The notes under the pieces were generated by a model. It was given only the letters and a program-made list of their open reading frames with translations, made no database searches and was not told the origin of the DNA. This document shows positions 1 through 11,266 of a stretch of 64,000 nt of DNA, one piece after another. The stretch comes from Ceratothoa steindachneri. Lineage: Eukaryota > Arthropoda > Malacostraca > Isopoda > Cymothoidae. Location: assembly GCA_963969495.1 (NCBI GenBank), contig OZ018321.1, forward strand, positions 127,376,437 through 127,440,436, given 5' to 3'. Each line of letters starts with the position of its first letter. Position 1 is the first letter of the stretch. A program made the position numbers and the translations under genes.

Positions 1-3000
1 CCGTGTTTCATCCTTAAGTAATTACACAAAGGATTCGCTAATGTACAAACAATAACTGAATCAGTGTTAACGATTTGAATTCATAATACTCGTATATCCA
101 CTCGACACTACCATAAAAACTAAGGAATTTAAAAGTTGCCACAATAATACCAGTTTTCATATCAAAATCAACCTGGGGGGCGGGCAAACTTCCTCTCATT
201 ATTATTAGTGTGAAAAGGAAACATCCTTATGAAGTGTAGGTCAACAGAACGTAATCTGCAGAGGACACAACACTGGCAAAGATGAACAAAGGCAACTTTC
301 AGGATCTTCATAACTAATTAATGAATCAGTGGAAATGGGAAACAAATCTAAGGACTAACAATATCCAACTTATTTTTTTCTGTTTCCGCAATTTAGTCTA
401 GTGATTTGAAAGTGGTATTTGCACTAACACGCAAAAAAAGGTTTAATAGGGTGAGAATCTAAAGAGCAAAAAATGGACGGTGACAGACAGATGGAAAATA
501 GGCTGCCAGAGAAAAACAGCAACTTGTTACGCAATGGGAACAAGAATTTACACTTGTATTCGAAAGGTAAGCTTATTATTTAAATTGAAAATGGCCTAAG
601 CAATCAACTCAATATTAGCAACAGATGCAGTGCTGTTCGTTAATTTCCTGTCAACGGTAGGGATACTTAACAAAAGGGATAGAAACCCGCATCACAAATA
701 AACGACAAAAAGATTCCAGAAATGCGAATGCAAGTCACCAACACAATAAAAGCTGGTATCGAAGAAACGCGGCAAACTTTTCTTATAAAGAATCAGCACA
801 ACACACAGACGGAATAAGAAAGAAAGACGCAATATGAAAAATTACAAGAGCAAAGGTAAGGGGGGTTTAGGACGTGTGCTACGAATGTTAAAACAAAAAA
901 AGTTTGTTGCAATTATTCTTGTTGGAGTTTTGTCAATCTTGTTCCTTTCGAAATAGTTGGGTTGATTTGTCAGGCAACGCCAACTGTAGGGGGAAGTAAT
1001 CAAAAGTTCGTTTTGCATCCATAATTTGTATTTATTTATATATACATATCATACATATACATGAATGTATACATACGAATATACACACATACATCCATGC
1101 ATATAATAGTATACACGTTCGTGCGGCGATTATAACGCAGGCTAAAAATATCAGAACAGTTAGGAGACTTAGATATGAAGGGCTAAAAGGATGAAAGGTG
1201 AGAAAGAAGCCACATGGATATCGGAGGTCAGAAAAACAAGGTCTGCTGACCAGAGTCGCGTGCTCTCACTTATTTTGATTTATGACCTTACGACCTTCAA
1301 AACTTTCAATAATTATAGGACAAACCTTGGGAGGACCTTGACAATTATATCATTCGAAAGAGAATGTAAAACAACATCCATTCCACGAATAATTATGACC
1401 GTAATAAAGAAAAAGCGAGTCCAGCTATGTATTAAAATAGTTAAAAAATATATAGTATATATAGGTATATACTAAATTCATTTATCAGAAATACCTATCT
1501 AATTGGTAATTACAGTATATGAATGATTCCATCGGTTGTTTTATACTTTTGGTCTATATATCCTTATAGTAGATGAGAGAAAATGCACATGAATGAGCAC
1601 ACGAGGCAGTAGATTTTATTTGGCCAAGAGAAAGGGAAATTGGAAAACAAAAGATCAAGGAGAACAAAGTACAGCTCAATTAAGGCAATCCATACTGAAA
1701 AGAGACAACGCTAAATTAAAATATCTTGGCCGAAAGAGGAAACCAGGTCGATGTACTGAAATGAATGGCAAGAGGTACAAGCTTGAGTATTCAAATAATA
1801 AAACAAAGACCAAGTACCATGCTAGTTGATGTCTTCCTGTCTCTATACCGGCAGTTCACCTCTAGTCGAATAATTAGGATTACGAATGGGGGGGGGGGGG
1901 AAATTACCGTGATTGGACCGATGCCACTGCCCTAGATTTGCTTTAACCACGAAAGCCCATCAAAGATTGGTCTTAGCTCGTTAATACTCGTATTTATGGA
2001 AACGCTTGATTAAGTTTCCACTAACGAACTTGTACCACAAAATAAAAACATGTAACTTTCTATTTTCAACAATGAGCCATGCCACCAAAACTACAAATTT
2101 ATTTCTACATAAAATAAAAATATCCTAAAGGGCTTCAGAACGGCGAATTTCACGTGCTAGTTAGTCTATTAGTCGCGCATGGGTCTGGCTGCCTGGAGCC
2201 GTAGTCGAGCAGCCATTTTCGGAATAATTTAATTTGAGAGTTTAAGCGGCATTCACGAACTCGTACATCGCGCTATGTTAATTTAATTGGGCATTGCAAT
2301 GGCACTTCTAGGGACTGATTTTGTCAGAGGCTGCGCTGGGAACGTGAACAGAAAACTATAAACAAGACTACGACGCCCAAACAAACTTGCTGCAAGCCAA
2401 CTGAGGCGAGGCTCGGTTATTGTACATAATATACCGATGTGTTGGGATGTTTGGAAAGCTCTTTCGCTATTTCACCACTGAAATATGAGCATACCAACCA
2501 CGTTAAAATCAATGCCGAATGGTAGGAAACTGTCTAGAAATAGGTAAACATCTTTTCTGTCGTGCAGAGTCGTTCATATAATCATTTCGGTGCTTGACCC
2601 TATGGAGGATGAGTTAAAAAGACCGAGGCTTGTCGGATAAGTCATAATCGCAATCTTTAAACCTTTTAAACCGTGGCTGTACTTTTCTTTCTGAACTCAT
2701 ACAGTAAGCAATAACGAATATGTTGCTTCATTAATCCATCTTCCATGTGCTTAAACACTGAAATGATTATGAACGACAATGAAAGACAGAAGAGATGATA
2801 AACTATTTCTAGACAGTTTCTTACCATCCGACATTGGTTGTGACGTGGCTGGTTGGCTAAGTGGCGAAATAGCGAAGGAACTACACTAATATATCCAATT
2901 TTAGTTGCCCCCTACAATATGCTCTGAACGAGTCAGTAATACTCTAGTCTATCGTATAATCATATTCACAAAGAGGCTATATATAACATTAGAGCCACTT

Positions 3001-3526
3001 AACATCTAACATGAAGGGGAATTACTGAATTAGAAGTCGTTATGGAGGGAAATTTAATGCAATCACGGGGACCTGCAGACTGACAAGACAAAGGAAGGAA
3101 CCCGCTACCTTGGTGACAAAGGCTAAAGGGGCCTTGGTGCACCAATAGATCGCTTGAATAAACGAATATTTGTCGACACACGTACAACAAAAAAAGCATG
3201 TGGACGGAATGTTACATATTACGAAATTTAAATTTTATGATTTCAAGGCGAGGCACAAACTTATAGAAATGCAAGTAATGAATAAGCTTTAATTTTATAA
3301 AATAAATGGCATAACTAAAATTATTTTATGTTTAGTGTAATATACCATCTTGAGAGTAGTTTTTTAGTCAAAAAAAAAAAACAACGAAGGCAAAAATCAT
3401 GGAAAAAGTTTAGGGGGAGAGAAACCTAAAAGAAAGTGGAGAGGGATTTTTTAGCGCTGATCTGGCAAAGTTGCCTCCAAAGGAACAAGTCGCCGCAATC
3501 AATCGGTAGCCTAATTTAAATAAGCG
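1..3526. other. AT-rich intergenic DNA, no gene recognised
   Basis: No reading frame here resembles a known protein, and the two short open frames near 1191-1829 are lysine-rich and unremarkable. A patch of TATA/CATA-type simple sequence lies around 1020-1110. A run of G occurs near 1888-1900. I see no RNA gene and no transposon end up to the 21-bp direct repeat that precedes LINE copy c1. Confidence 0.6.
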
Positions 3527-3547
3527 AGATTTAAACAAAAACATATC
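3527..3547. repeat. Left member of a 21-bp direct repeat flanking LINE block c1+c2
   Basis: The core GATTTAAACAAAA followed by CATATC recurs at 6966-6986, with 20 of 21 positions identical (A versus C at position 15). The pair brackets the composite LINE block 3570-6949, with about 15-25 bp of extra sequence on each side. This is compatible with a target-site duplication, although the copy lacks a normal 3' end on this side. Confidence 0.5.
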
Positions 3548-3569
3548 AATAAAAGACAAAAGAATGAAG

Positions 3570-6231
3570 AAGGCCGGTTACGACGTTCTTCATGAACGCC
3601 CCGAAGATGGCCTAGCGACCATCTTCAGGGGTGTTGCCTCCTGTGAGTCTAACGACTCGGTGGAGGCACGTGGCCGTTTCGCCTTACGGGAAACGGTCAC
3701 GCTGGGGGTAGAGGGGGAAACCCTGGTTTTAGCCGGGGCTGAGTATGAACCCTTTTTGCCGCCAGCTTTACCAGGGAAGCGCCCGGGTTGAGTAGAGCCC
3801 GCAGAAGGGCTCCGAATGGGCGCGGAAACAACTGTGCTCGTTGGCCTGGATGGGCCAGGAGCAGAGGGTGCCTTTCTAACTATCGAGGCATAAGACGTCC
3901 AAGGCAGAGCCGGGCGCGCCAGGACCAAGTCCTTAGCCTCGCGGAATGAGAGTCTATCCTGGGCCTGAACGGCCAGGATTTCTTTCTCAAGGAGATATGC
4001 ACCACATTGCTTCGAAGAAGCAGGGTGCGGCTCTCCGCAATTGACACACTTGGCCACACACGATTTGGACTTATCGTGTGCGACCTTGGAGCAATTTACA
4101 CAGACTTCGGGTGACCCCGACTTTGCACGTCTACATGAGCGATTCGTATGGACGAATCGGTGACAGTAATAGCACCGCCGCGGCAGTGGCACGAATGCCT
4201 TCACGCGGTAGCGGTACCAACCGGCACGCACCGACTCAGGAAGCTTGTCATAGTCGAACGTGACGAAGAGTGTAGGGGTGGGTCTCGAGGCCCCTCCCTG
4301 TTTTCTCATCACACGTTGGACCTTGACCGGCCCCATGGTCGGCCAGCTCTAGGGTGATTTCCTCAATGGAGTAGTCAACGAGTTCCCTCGCATAAACTAC
4401 TCCTTCACAAAGTTCATGGTAGAGTGCGGCGTCACACTCACCGGGGTGCCATCAAGTGTCCGAAGAGCACTTGCCGCCTCGGCCGGATTCGCCAGAAGGC
4501 TCCCGTCCGAGAAACGGGTCACCTTCGGCTCTCTACCAATTGCACTAGCTAATCCGCTCCTCTGATGGATCATGTTGCCCTTGGATAACATGGTGCCATC
4601 AGTGGAGCGAATAACGAGGAAGCGCTTGAAGCCAGCGGGCTCGAAAACTCCAGGTAACCTCTGAATGAGGGGCCCCGATGTCATCTAGGCTCCGCCCAGT
4701 GCACTCTTGGTCTAGGTCAGGGGCTCCGCATACGGGAGGTAGAGGGGCCGGATTTGCCGATCTTGGCTTGGTCGCCTACCAAAGTGGCAGGAGACCCATC
4801 CGTCCCCACAGCCCCCGCGGATGGAGAGGAGCCCCGAGTCTTCTTTGTCTTTCTTGTCTTTTTATTCTTCTTTTTAGGAGAGGAGGGCGGGGAATGAACC
4901 TGCTTCTCACCTCCACCGGCAGAAGCCCCCATGCCAGATGGACCGGCCTCAGCCAGGTCCCTCTCCGAAATGGAGAAGGTCCTGGTAGTCGTGTGGGCAC
5001 CTGCCGGAGGAGATCCCTCCCCTCCTTTTACTGTCTCAGAGCCCTCAGCCGTTTGAGGAGGACCTTGCATAGGGGTGGATTCGGTTTCGCTGCTTGGCGC
5101 CGAGCCAGGATTTCCCCCCATGGAAGACCCTACCGTCTGAGGCTGGGAATCCTCAAGGACCATGTGTGTCACAGGAGGGGCCTCCAGTTGGCCATCCCCT
5201 CCCAAGACATCACAGGTCCCGTTGGCAGTATTGTCACTAGTCTTTTGTGGGGAGGCACAGGCCTTAACCCCGGCAAGGTTCAATATCCTTGCCAGCAGGT
5301 CCTTTGATGTAAGTGACCTAAGGGGCCTGGCTTCCCTCTCCCCCCTAAGGGGGTTTACCCTACCGAGCCGCTTCGATGTGGAGCGGCTGGCTAAGGGCTG
5401 CCTGCTGGCTTTCTTGGCAGTCCCCTTGGAAAGAAAAGAGGGGACTGCCGCTGGAAAAAGGGAGGCGCCCGAAAGCACCTCCAGAGAAGGGGGTGAGGGA
5501 GAGTCCCCTGCACCCGTAGGCGAAGGAGAGGAGTAAGCCTCCTCTCCAGTTAGATAAATATGGAGGGTCCCTGCGCAAGCACAGGGGGGGGGAGGGGTCC
5601 TCCATTTTTTTGCTGGAGCTGCCCGAGGGCAGCTCCGTCGCTGTTTCAGGGAAAGTTGAGGGTTGGGTTTTTTTTTGTTGTACATACATGGACATGGTGA
5701 CCCTCTTTTTTATACGAGACGCAATCGCACATCACCTCTCGCAGTATCCCGCACTGCGAGAGGTGCTTACAATCCCGGCAGAGCCAGGCGCCGCCATTTG
5801 GGACCACCCCTCCCGCCTGGTGGCCTGGCAGTCCATCGGCATGGCGGCTCCACCTTAGACACGGCGTAGAACAGATAGAATGTGAAGAGGAGAGGAAAAG
5901 GGGTGTGAGGAAGGTATGGGTGGGGATGAGGCAGGTTGTTAAAAACCAACCACCCCAGACCGAAGCTCAGGGGTTAGGGAACATTAGCCCTTCCCCCCTC
6001 AGCCCCGATCCAGGACGGTTGGCCGAGAAGAAGGTCAGCATCTACCCTTCTGAAATTAGAGGCTGACCAGAGAAAGTTGTGGGAGAGGTTGTATGAAAAG
6101 AGAGGAAACAATTGTTTTGAAGGAAGGAAGAGAGGCTAAGCTGGGGCCGGACGGGGTGCTGGGGCCGGACGGGGTGCTGAGTCCCGTCAGCACGGCGGCC
6201 AGGATTGCAAATCGCCGCGCCCCTTACGGGG
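3570..6231 (-). mobile_element. I-like LINE copy c1: 5' UTR plus ORF1, 3' part missing
   Basis: Read on the minus strand, this copy begins at its 5' terminus near 6231, within a CCCCTTACGGGG-like motif on the plus strand. It runs through about 626 bp of 5' UTR and then through ORF1, stopping at about 3570 near the ORF1 C-terminus. No endonuclease, reverse transcriptase or 3' UTR follows. The same 5' end is seen at 20091, 33009 and 42265, which fixes it as the true family 5' end. Non-LTR elements of this clade carry internal promoters in their 5' UTR; that is family knowledge and not visible here. The copy abuts c2 without spacer at 6231/6232. Confidence 0.85.
3590..5605 (-). pseudogene. LINE ORF1 (gag-like, zinc-knuckle nucleic-acid-binding protein), broken
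   Basis: ORF1 products of I/Jockey-type LINEs bind element RNA. The start is placed at the ATG at 5605-5603 because c2, c10 and c13 begin at the equivalent codon (MEVP or MEDP). The reading spans about 670 codons in three blocks. The first is a Ser/Pro/Lys-rich N-terminal half (4717-5600). The second is a middle block with RLPGVFEPAGFKRFLVIRS (4397-4684). The third is a C-terminal block (3590-4336) with PLPRRCYYCHRFVHTNRSC, CVNCSKVAHDKSKSC and CVNCGEPHPASSKQC, which are three zinc knuckles, followed by a basic tail. Frameshifts separate the blocks, one of them beside a G-run at 5584-5596. The first knuckle has Val where the c13 copy has Gly. The product is therefore not expressed intact. Confidence 0.8.
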
Positions 6232-6949
6232 CCCTTGGAAAGAAACGGGGGGACTGCCGCTGGGAAGAGGGAGGTGCCCAAAAGCACCAACATAGAAGGG
6301 GGTGAGGGGGAGTCCCCTACACCCGTAGGCGAAGGAGAGGAGTAAGCCTCTTATCCGGTTGAAGTTATGGAGGGTCCCCTTGGAAACCACAGGAAGTAAA
6401 ACCTCCATTTTCGCTGTGGAGCTGCCTGAGGGCGGCTCCGTTGTTCTTAAAGGTGAAATCGGGGAGAGATGTTTTTTTTTTTAAGTTTTCATTCATTGAC
6501 ATGGTTACCCTCTTTTTCTTACGGGAAGCAAATGTTCATCACCCCTCGCAGTAGCCCGCTCTGCAAGGAGTGCGTACGGTTCTTGCAGACCCAGGTGCCG
6601 CCATTTAAGCCACCGCCTGGTGACCTAGGAGCCCGTCAACATGGCGGCTCCACCTTGGCCACGGCGTAAAAAAAAATAGGTGAAGTGAGAAGGAAAGGGG
6701 ATGTGAGGAAGGTATGGGTAGGGATGAAGCAGGTTGTTAAAAACCCACCATCCCAAACCGGAGTTCAGGGGTTAGGGAACATTGTCACCTCTTCCCTCAG
6801 CCCCGATCCGGGATAGTTGGCTGTGAAGGTCGACATCTACCCTGTGAAAATAGAGGCCGACCAGAGAAATTTGTGGGAAAGATTGAAGTGACGTAGTAGG
6901 GGAGAAATACAGGCTGTCTGAAGGAAGGAGAAGAGGCTAAGCTGGGCCC
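6232..6949 (-). mobile_element. I-like LINE copy c2: 5' UTR and start of ORF1 only
   Basis: The sequence repeats the 5' UTR and first ~60 codons of ORF1, with the start ATG at 6408-6406. It is cut off on its 3' side exactly where the 5' terminus of c1 begins (6231/6232), and on its 5' side near 6949, about 80 bp short of the full 5' end. The ORF1 start is frameshifted soon after the first codons. The direct joining to c1 without intervening DNA suggests that either c1 landed inside an older copy or the two were transposed as one unit. Confidence 0.75.
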
Positions 6950-6965
6950 AACTATGAAACAAGGT

Positions 6966-6986
6966 AGATTTAAACAAAACCATATC
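6966..6986. repeat. Right member of the 21-bp direct repeat flanking c1+c2
   Basis: This matches 3527-3547 at 20 of 21 positions, as described for the left member. It sits 16 bp beyond the recognisable end of c2. Confidence 0.5.
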
Positions 6987-7408
6987 TAACCATAGCCATT
7001 CCTACACCAAATAACATAACCAAACCTAGCTAACTTAACCCCAAATTTCTCCAAAACCTTTTCCACCCAGTGACCCGCCGTTAACAAATAAGTACCGAAA
7101 ATTTTCTCATCTCAGTCTTGGGACAGCGGAACGTGTCGGTCTGGGCCAAGAATTTGATATAGTTGGAAATATGCTATGACTAACATGGCAGCGCTATCTG
7201 TCGTGACTTGGAGAGTTATTAGAAACATTGCACGATAATATTTTTCTAGTGTTACTAACATTAAGTTCACAATGAAAAGGTATCCATGCAGGTCCAAAAT
7301 GGTAATTTTGAATGCTTGATGGACGTCCCCGGTAATCTAACATTAATGATGGAGTGCGTTATTCTAGCTAGTTTTTTTTACTGCTAATTGGCCATCAGAA
7401 TGAATGGA
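6987..7408. other. Unassigned spacer
   Basis: There is no recognisable gene, repeat end or RNA in this stretch. It begins with an AC-rich segment (ACCATAGCC, CCAAATAACATAACC) and ends at the TA/TATC microsatellite. Confidence 0.5.
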
Positions 7409-7433
7409 ATATATATATATAAATATCTATATA

Positions 7434-7484
<51 letters not shown>

Positions 7485-7662
7485 ATATATATATCTATAT
7501 CTATATCTATATCTATATCTATATATATCTATATATATATATATATCTATATCTATATCTATCTATCTATATCTATCTATCTATATATACATATATATAC
7601 ATATACATATATATATATACATACACATACACACATATATATATATATATATATTTATATAT
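7409..7662. repeat. (TA)n / (TATC)n compound microsatellite
   Basis: About 250 bp consist of TA dinucleotides interspersed with ATATCT and TATCTA blocks, and of CATATA units near the end. Long open frames rich in Ile and Tyr are an artefact of the repeat, not genes. Confidence 0.97.
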
Positions 7663-8280
7663 GGGACGCGACGTCCCCCATCGAAATCTATCGGTTTTGT
7701 CCAATCAGTCGGGTAGAAGCGGCGCCTCCTCAAAACTGGACTTCGTGAAAATCACCTATGTATATGTTTCTTTGGGAACCTACAGTTTAACAGCCACCGT
7801 AAAGTCAACACGCATAGGAACTCCATCTCGCGATTTCGCAAATGCGATGTGGCTTAACTTTGCTGTAATCGGAAGTGCCGTTTCCTCCATAAAATCCCCA
7901 AGGCGACAAAAATCAATATTAAACACAGATCTCCACTTTAGGCAGACGGACGCTTTAAAGTAGAAGATAAAAGCCGGCGGAAAGGACCGGAAGACGGACA
8001 AGTCTGGGGAGAATGAATGCGCTTTCCAACTCGCGCAGATTACTTAAGAGGCTTTGAAGGACACGCAACTAAAAGCTTTCGTGCAAAGAATTTGCTTCTT
8101 TCTTCAGAGTCGTTATCGAGCGATGAACAGCGCCGAAAGTGCATTTGGAGTAATTTTTGAGGGCGGCTGAATTGCGATCCATTGCCTATTACGAGGGCAG
8201 TGGAAATCCACTGCCGTTTTAATCTATATACCAGCGATAATAATGCACATTTAAAAGAATTTTAATTGAAAAGTTTTTTA
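7663..8280. other. Unassigned segment with one short perfect hairpin
   Basis: No coding similarity is recognised. GC content is higher than the surroundings up to about 8000. A perfect inverted repeat lies at 8204-8223: GGCAGTGGA, two bases, TCCACTGCC. Its role is unknown. Confidence 0.4.
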
Positions 8281-9020
8281 TTCTCCATCTGGCGACTGCC
8301 TTCAAGGGCATAAGTCACCGTAATAAAAATTCAGTCCTAATACAGGCTATTCGCAAAAGAAAAAAAAAAGAAGCACGCTCCGGCGTCGCGGGAAGGCCCG
8401 CCTCCACCAGACGTAGGACCATGCGACCTACAACAAAGTCAAATAAAATGGAGGAGGCCAACCTCTTCCAAAAAGTCAGATAGTTCACAAGTCTGTGTAC
8501 ACGAACCCATCCCGAGTAGAAGGGACAAGCGGTAGCGACCCCGCTCATTCCATACCGAGACTGGTAACGTGCGCGAAGATCACCCAGAATGGAACATTCA
8601 ACATAAATGTGCCGAACAGTCTGGGGCAGCGCTCCATCAAATGGCGCTGCGTCCCGTGAGTGTAGGGGGAGGTCTATGGGAACAGTCGCGGCACAATGAC
8701 AGGCAATTTTATGCTTCCCTCGGCCATGTAGGCGGGGTGAAAAAGAGCGAAAGGTTCGTCTAGTCGTCCATTCCTCTTGGCGCCCTCATTCCCTGCAATT
8801 CTCACATGTCCAGGAACCCAGCAGAAGATAATCTCGACATCCGCCCTGCTCATGGCAACGGTGGCGTCAGGGATACCGCGAACCATGGTAGGTGGAGATT
8901 ACAATGGCCCAAATCAAGGCGCTTTGCGAGTCGCTAAAGATCTTAATCCGGTCTTCGAACCGGGCATGACGAGTGATCTGCCGTACTGAACGGCGTATTC
9001 CAAGGATCAACCGTGAAGGA
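8281..9020 (-). mobile_element. I-like LINE copy c3: 3' UTR and RNase H part, 5'-truncated
   Basis: The minus-strand 3' end is recognised by the family signature, read on the plus strand as CATCTGGCGACTGCC followed by AAGTC(A/G)CCGTA. The copy then extends into the end of ORF2, where a broken RNase H segment is readable at about 8674-8890 (EIIFCWVPGHVRIAGNEGAK). It is truncated near 9020, within the RNase H domain. The final RNase H aspartate motif is absent because NERADEGAK has become NEGAK at about 8781-8790. The copy is followed immediately by a mariner-type relic. Confidence 0.8.
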
Positions 9021-9213
9021 AGCAATGACATGGCTCAATTAAATTGTCCCCAAATTTGGAAAAAGGCCATCATTGAAAACGATCCCAGCAAGTTGGTATT
9101 CACACTGGGAGCTCTGAAGCTAAGATCGTCAAGTGCAGAGGATCAGGAAATAGTTGGATGAGTGAGGCTGTGATTTCAAGTGTACGGCGGCTTGAAAACC
9201 TCACTCTAAGCGT

Positions 9214-9712
9214 TATGGTACGAAAAGAACCCCCAAATTCTTCGCAGAGATCCATGCCATCATTGAAAACTATCCCAGCAAGTCAATGAGGTCCATAGCC
9301 AGGGACAAGGGAGTGTCAGTCTCTCTCATCAGGCAGTTAATGCATGAGGACATCAGCTACTACTCATACAGGTTGAGAAAGGGCCAGCTTCTGAAGCAGA
9401 AGATGCTGGGAAGCTTGGGAACAAAGTGAAGTATCCACTCATGTATGGCATACTTCTTCTCGGACGAGAAAAATTTCTGTCAGAACCAGATGGTGAACTT
9501 GCAAAACAACCACTGACTTGCTGTAACACCTAAAGATGCACCAAGAATCATGAAGACTAATTAGTTCTGGTCCATATCATGGTGTTTGGGGTGGTCAGTA
9601 GCGAGGTCCACCCAGTTAGACAAGGGGATCCTCGAGAAGGCCTGCAGCAGATTCCGACACCTTCTGGAAGCAGTGGTTGAGGTCGACGGCGATTTCATTG
9701 AATAAAATGAAT
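9214..9712 (+). pseudogene. Mariner-like transposase relic, internally deleted
   Basis: Read across frameshifts, the plus strand gives a helix-turn-helix-like N-terminal piece (RTPKFFAEIHAIIENYPSKS, then VSVSLIRQLMHEDISYYSYR). A central piece YFFSDEKNF carries the first catalytic aspartate context. A short C-terminal piece ends in EVDGDFIE and a stop at about 9703. Transposases of the IS630/Tc1/mariner superfamily cut and paste at TA sites. At roughly half the length of a ~340-residue family member, it lacks the second and third catalytic regions and has in-frame stops. A shorter similar stretch (KKAIIENDPSKLV) lies just upstream at about 9060-9110. No inverted repeats were identified. Confidence 0.65.
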
Positions 9713-11204
9713 AGTCTAATCATTTACATCTTTAATATGTATAAATAATTGTTAATTTTTTTATATTGAATTTATGGGACAAATTATCCACAGCACCATG
9801 TACATCCATCTTACAATTTAACATTTATTTCACTGACAGTGAAATGTGCTATTTACACTGTTTATAAGTTGGAAATAAATATTAGTCAGCGTTAACTAGA
9901 TTTTTCGTTCCATAAAATCAATGTTTCATTTTATGCTTTTTCATCCCGGGCAAAAAAAACAGTTGGAATAAAATGTTTTCCCGCAGGTTTGTTTACACCT
10001 TGAATGAAAGTTGGGCATTTTATCCAGGTAGCGGCGCCTCTGCTCATTTTGTAACACTGTAAGCGCTATCATAGATTTTGGGGTTGACTTTTCAAGGGGG
10101 CTATTGCAACATCTTCAATGGAAGCCATTATGTCGTGGACTAACAGACAGGGCCGTGTTTTCATCAACAAGGAACAAAATAAAATATATAGAACAAGTAA
10201 TCTTGTTATGCACAATCTTGTCACATCAAACCAGAATTCTTAATTTCATCAACTAAAGTAAATGTGTCGATACGCAGATAGACACCCAAGAGCCATTAAT
10301 TTAATTTTATCTTTGGAGAAGTATAGTTTGTGGCCGAAAATTGAATGTGTCATTTTAATCTCACTTTTCATCACTTTGAGGACGTTTGGTCAATCTCAGC
10401 CGCAGTCGAAGACGATATTTTGCAGATCCGAAACAGCTCTACGACTAAATTCTTCTTAAAAATAAGAACTTCATTGCAAAAGCGAAAAGTTAAGTAATTC
10501 ACTAACAAAAAAGTCCGACTCTGCCACATTTTCCATCACAATGGACGGAAGAACAAAGAACGAAGAACAATGCCAGCGACTCCATAAATTTCTGGCCTTA
10601 GGAGAGAATAAGAGTAGAGTCCTCTCCCTCGATAACAGCCATGCCATGCCTGACGTATTCGCATTGGGGAGGAAGGGTGAGCAACACCCGCCCTATACAT
10701 TCCAGCTAGTGCTTATGGATAGACTATCGAACAAATCGCTTCAGTGCCCCCCCCTCCCCACTCCCTTCTAGTCAATAAAAGGATATTACTCAAAGTTAGC
10801 GAACAACGATGTTGCCATCCGCTAAATGATGAAACGAAAATACCAATAAAATTCGGATCCCCAAAAGAGAAAAAATACCACTAAATAAAAAAAATCTTAA
10901 ATGTAAATTGGTGCTGATCCTCTGGGTGGGAATGAAGCACACTCGAGTGAGAAACGAAATAGCAGTGGGGGTCAGAGATATACATAAGGAGAGAAAGTGA
11001 GTGACAGGCACTGAAGCAGAGGTGGGCAAAGGAGTTTCATTACAGAATTCGACCAAAGTGAGATTTTTACCAAAATCTAGTCTAATTTTTTTTATCTAAG
11101 TTCTAGATTCTTAAATCAGTCATTTTCAAATGTATTTCCTTCGTAGATAAAATGATCTTAAAAATACGATAATTTATAAATACTTCTCTTTACCCTTTCG
11201 CACG
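9713..11204. other. AT-rich intergenic DNA, no gene recognised
   Basis: Several short open frames occur (for example 10262-10459, 10541-10771 and minus 10796-11056), but none resembles a known protein or shows splice signals that support it. No transposon end was identified. Confidence 0.5.
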
Positions 11205-11266
11205 CGTAAGTTAAACTACGATGACTTTTGTTAGTACTTGGATGGGAGACGCCTGGGCCCTGGGTA
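11205..11266 (+). ncRNA. 5S rRNA-like fragment, probably a pseudogene or a 5S-derived SINE head
   Basis: The segment contains AAGTTAA and then GTTAGTACTTGGATGGGAGA followed by CGCCTGGG, which is the conserved 3' half of eukaryotic 5S rRNA including the box C promoter region. The 5' half of the gene is missing and a base is lost in the usual GACCGCC, so this is not an intact 5S gene. About 30 bp downstream, at 11297-11308, GGTTTGGATTCC resembles a tRNA B box. The piece may therefore be the head of a 5S-derived SINE that extends to about 11370. The RNA polymerase III origin is inference. Confidence 0.6.

Noticed and set aside
1191..1829. Two small plus-strand frames (94 and 78 codons)
   Set aside because: They are lysine-rich chance frames in AT-rich DNA without homology or splice support.
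4678..5536. Plus-strand frames of 209 and 124 codons across c1
   Set aside because: They are antisense shadows of ORF1 on the minus strand; the same applies to plus frames at 16101-16580, 52961-53425 and 54130-54705.
7388..7963. A 191-codon frame rich in Ile and Tyr
   Set aside because: It is translation of the TA/TATC microsatellite.
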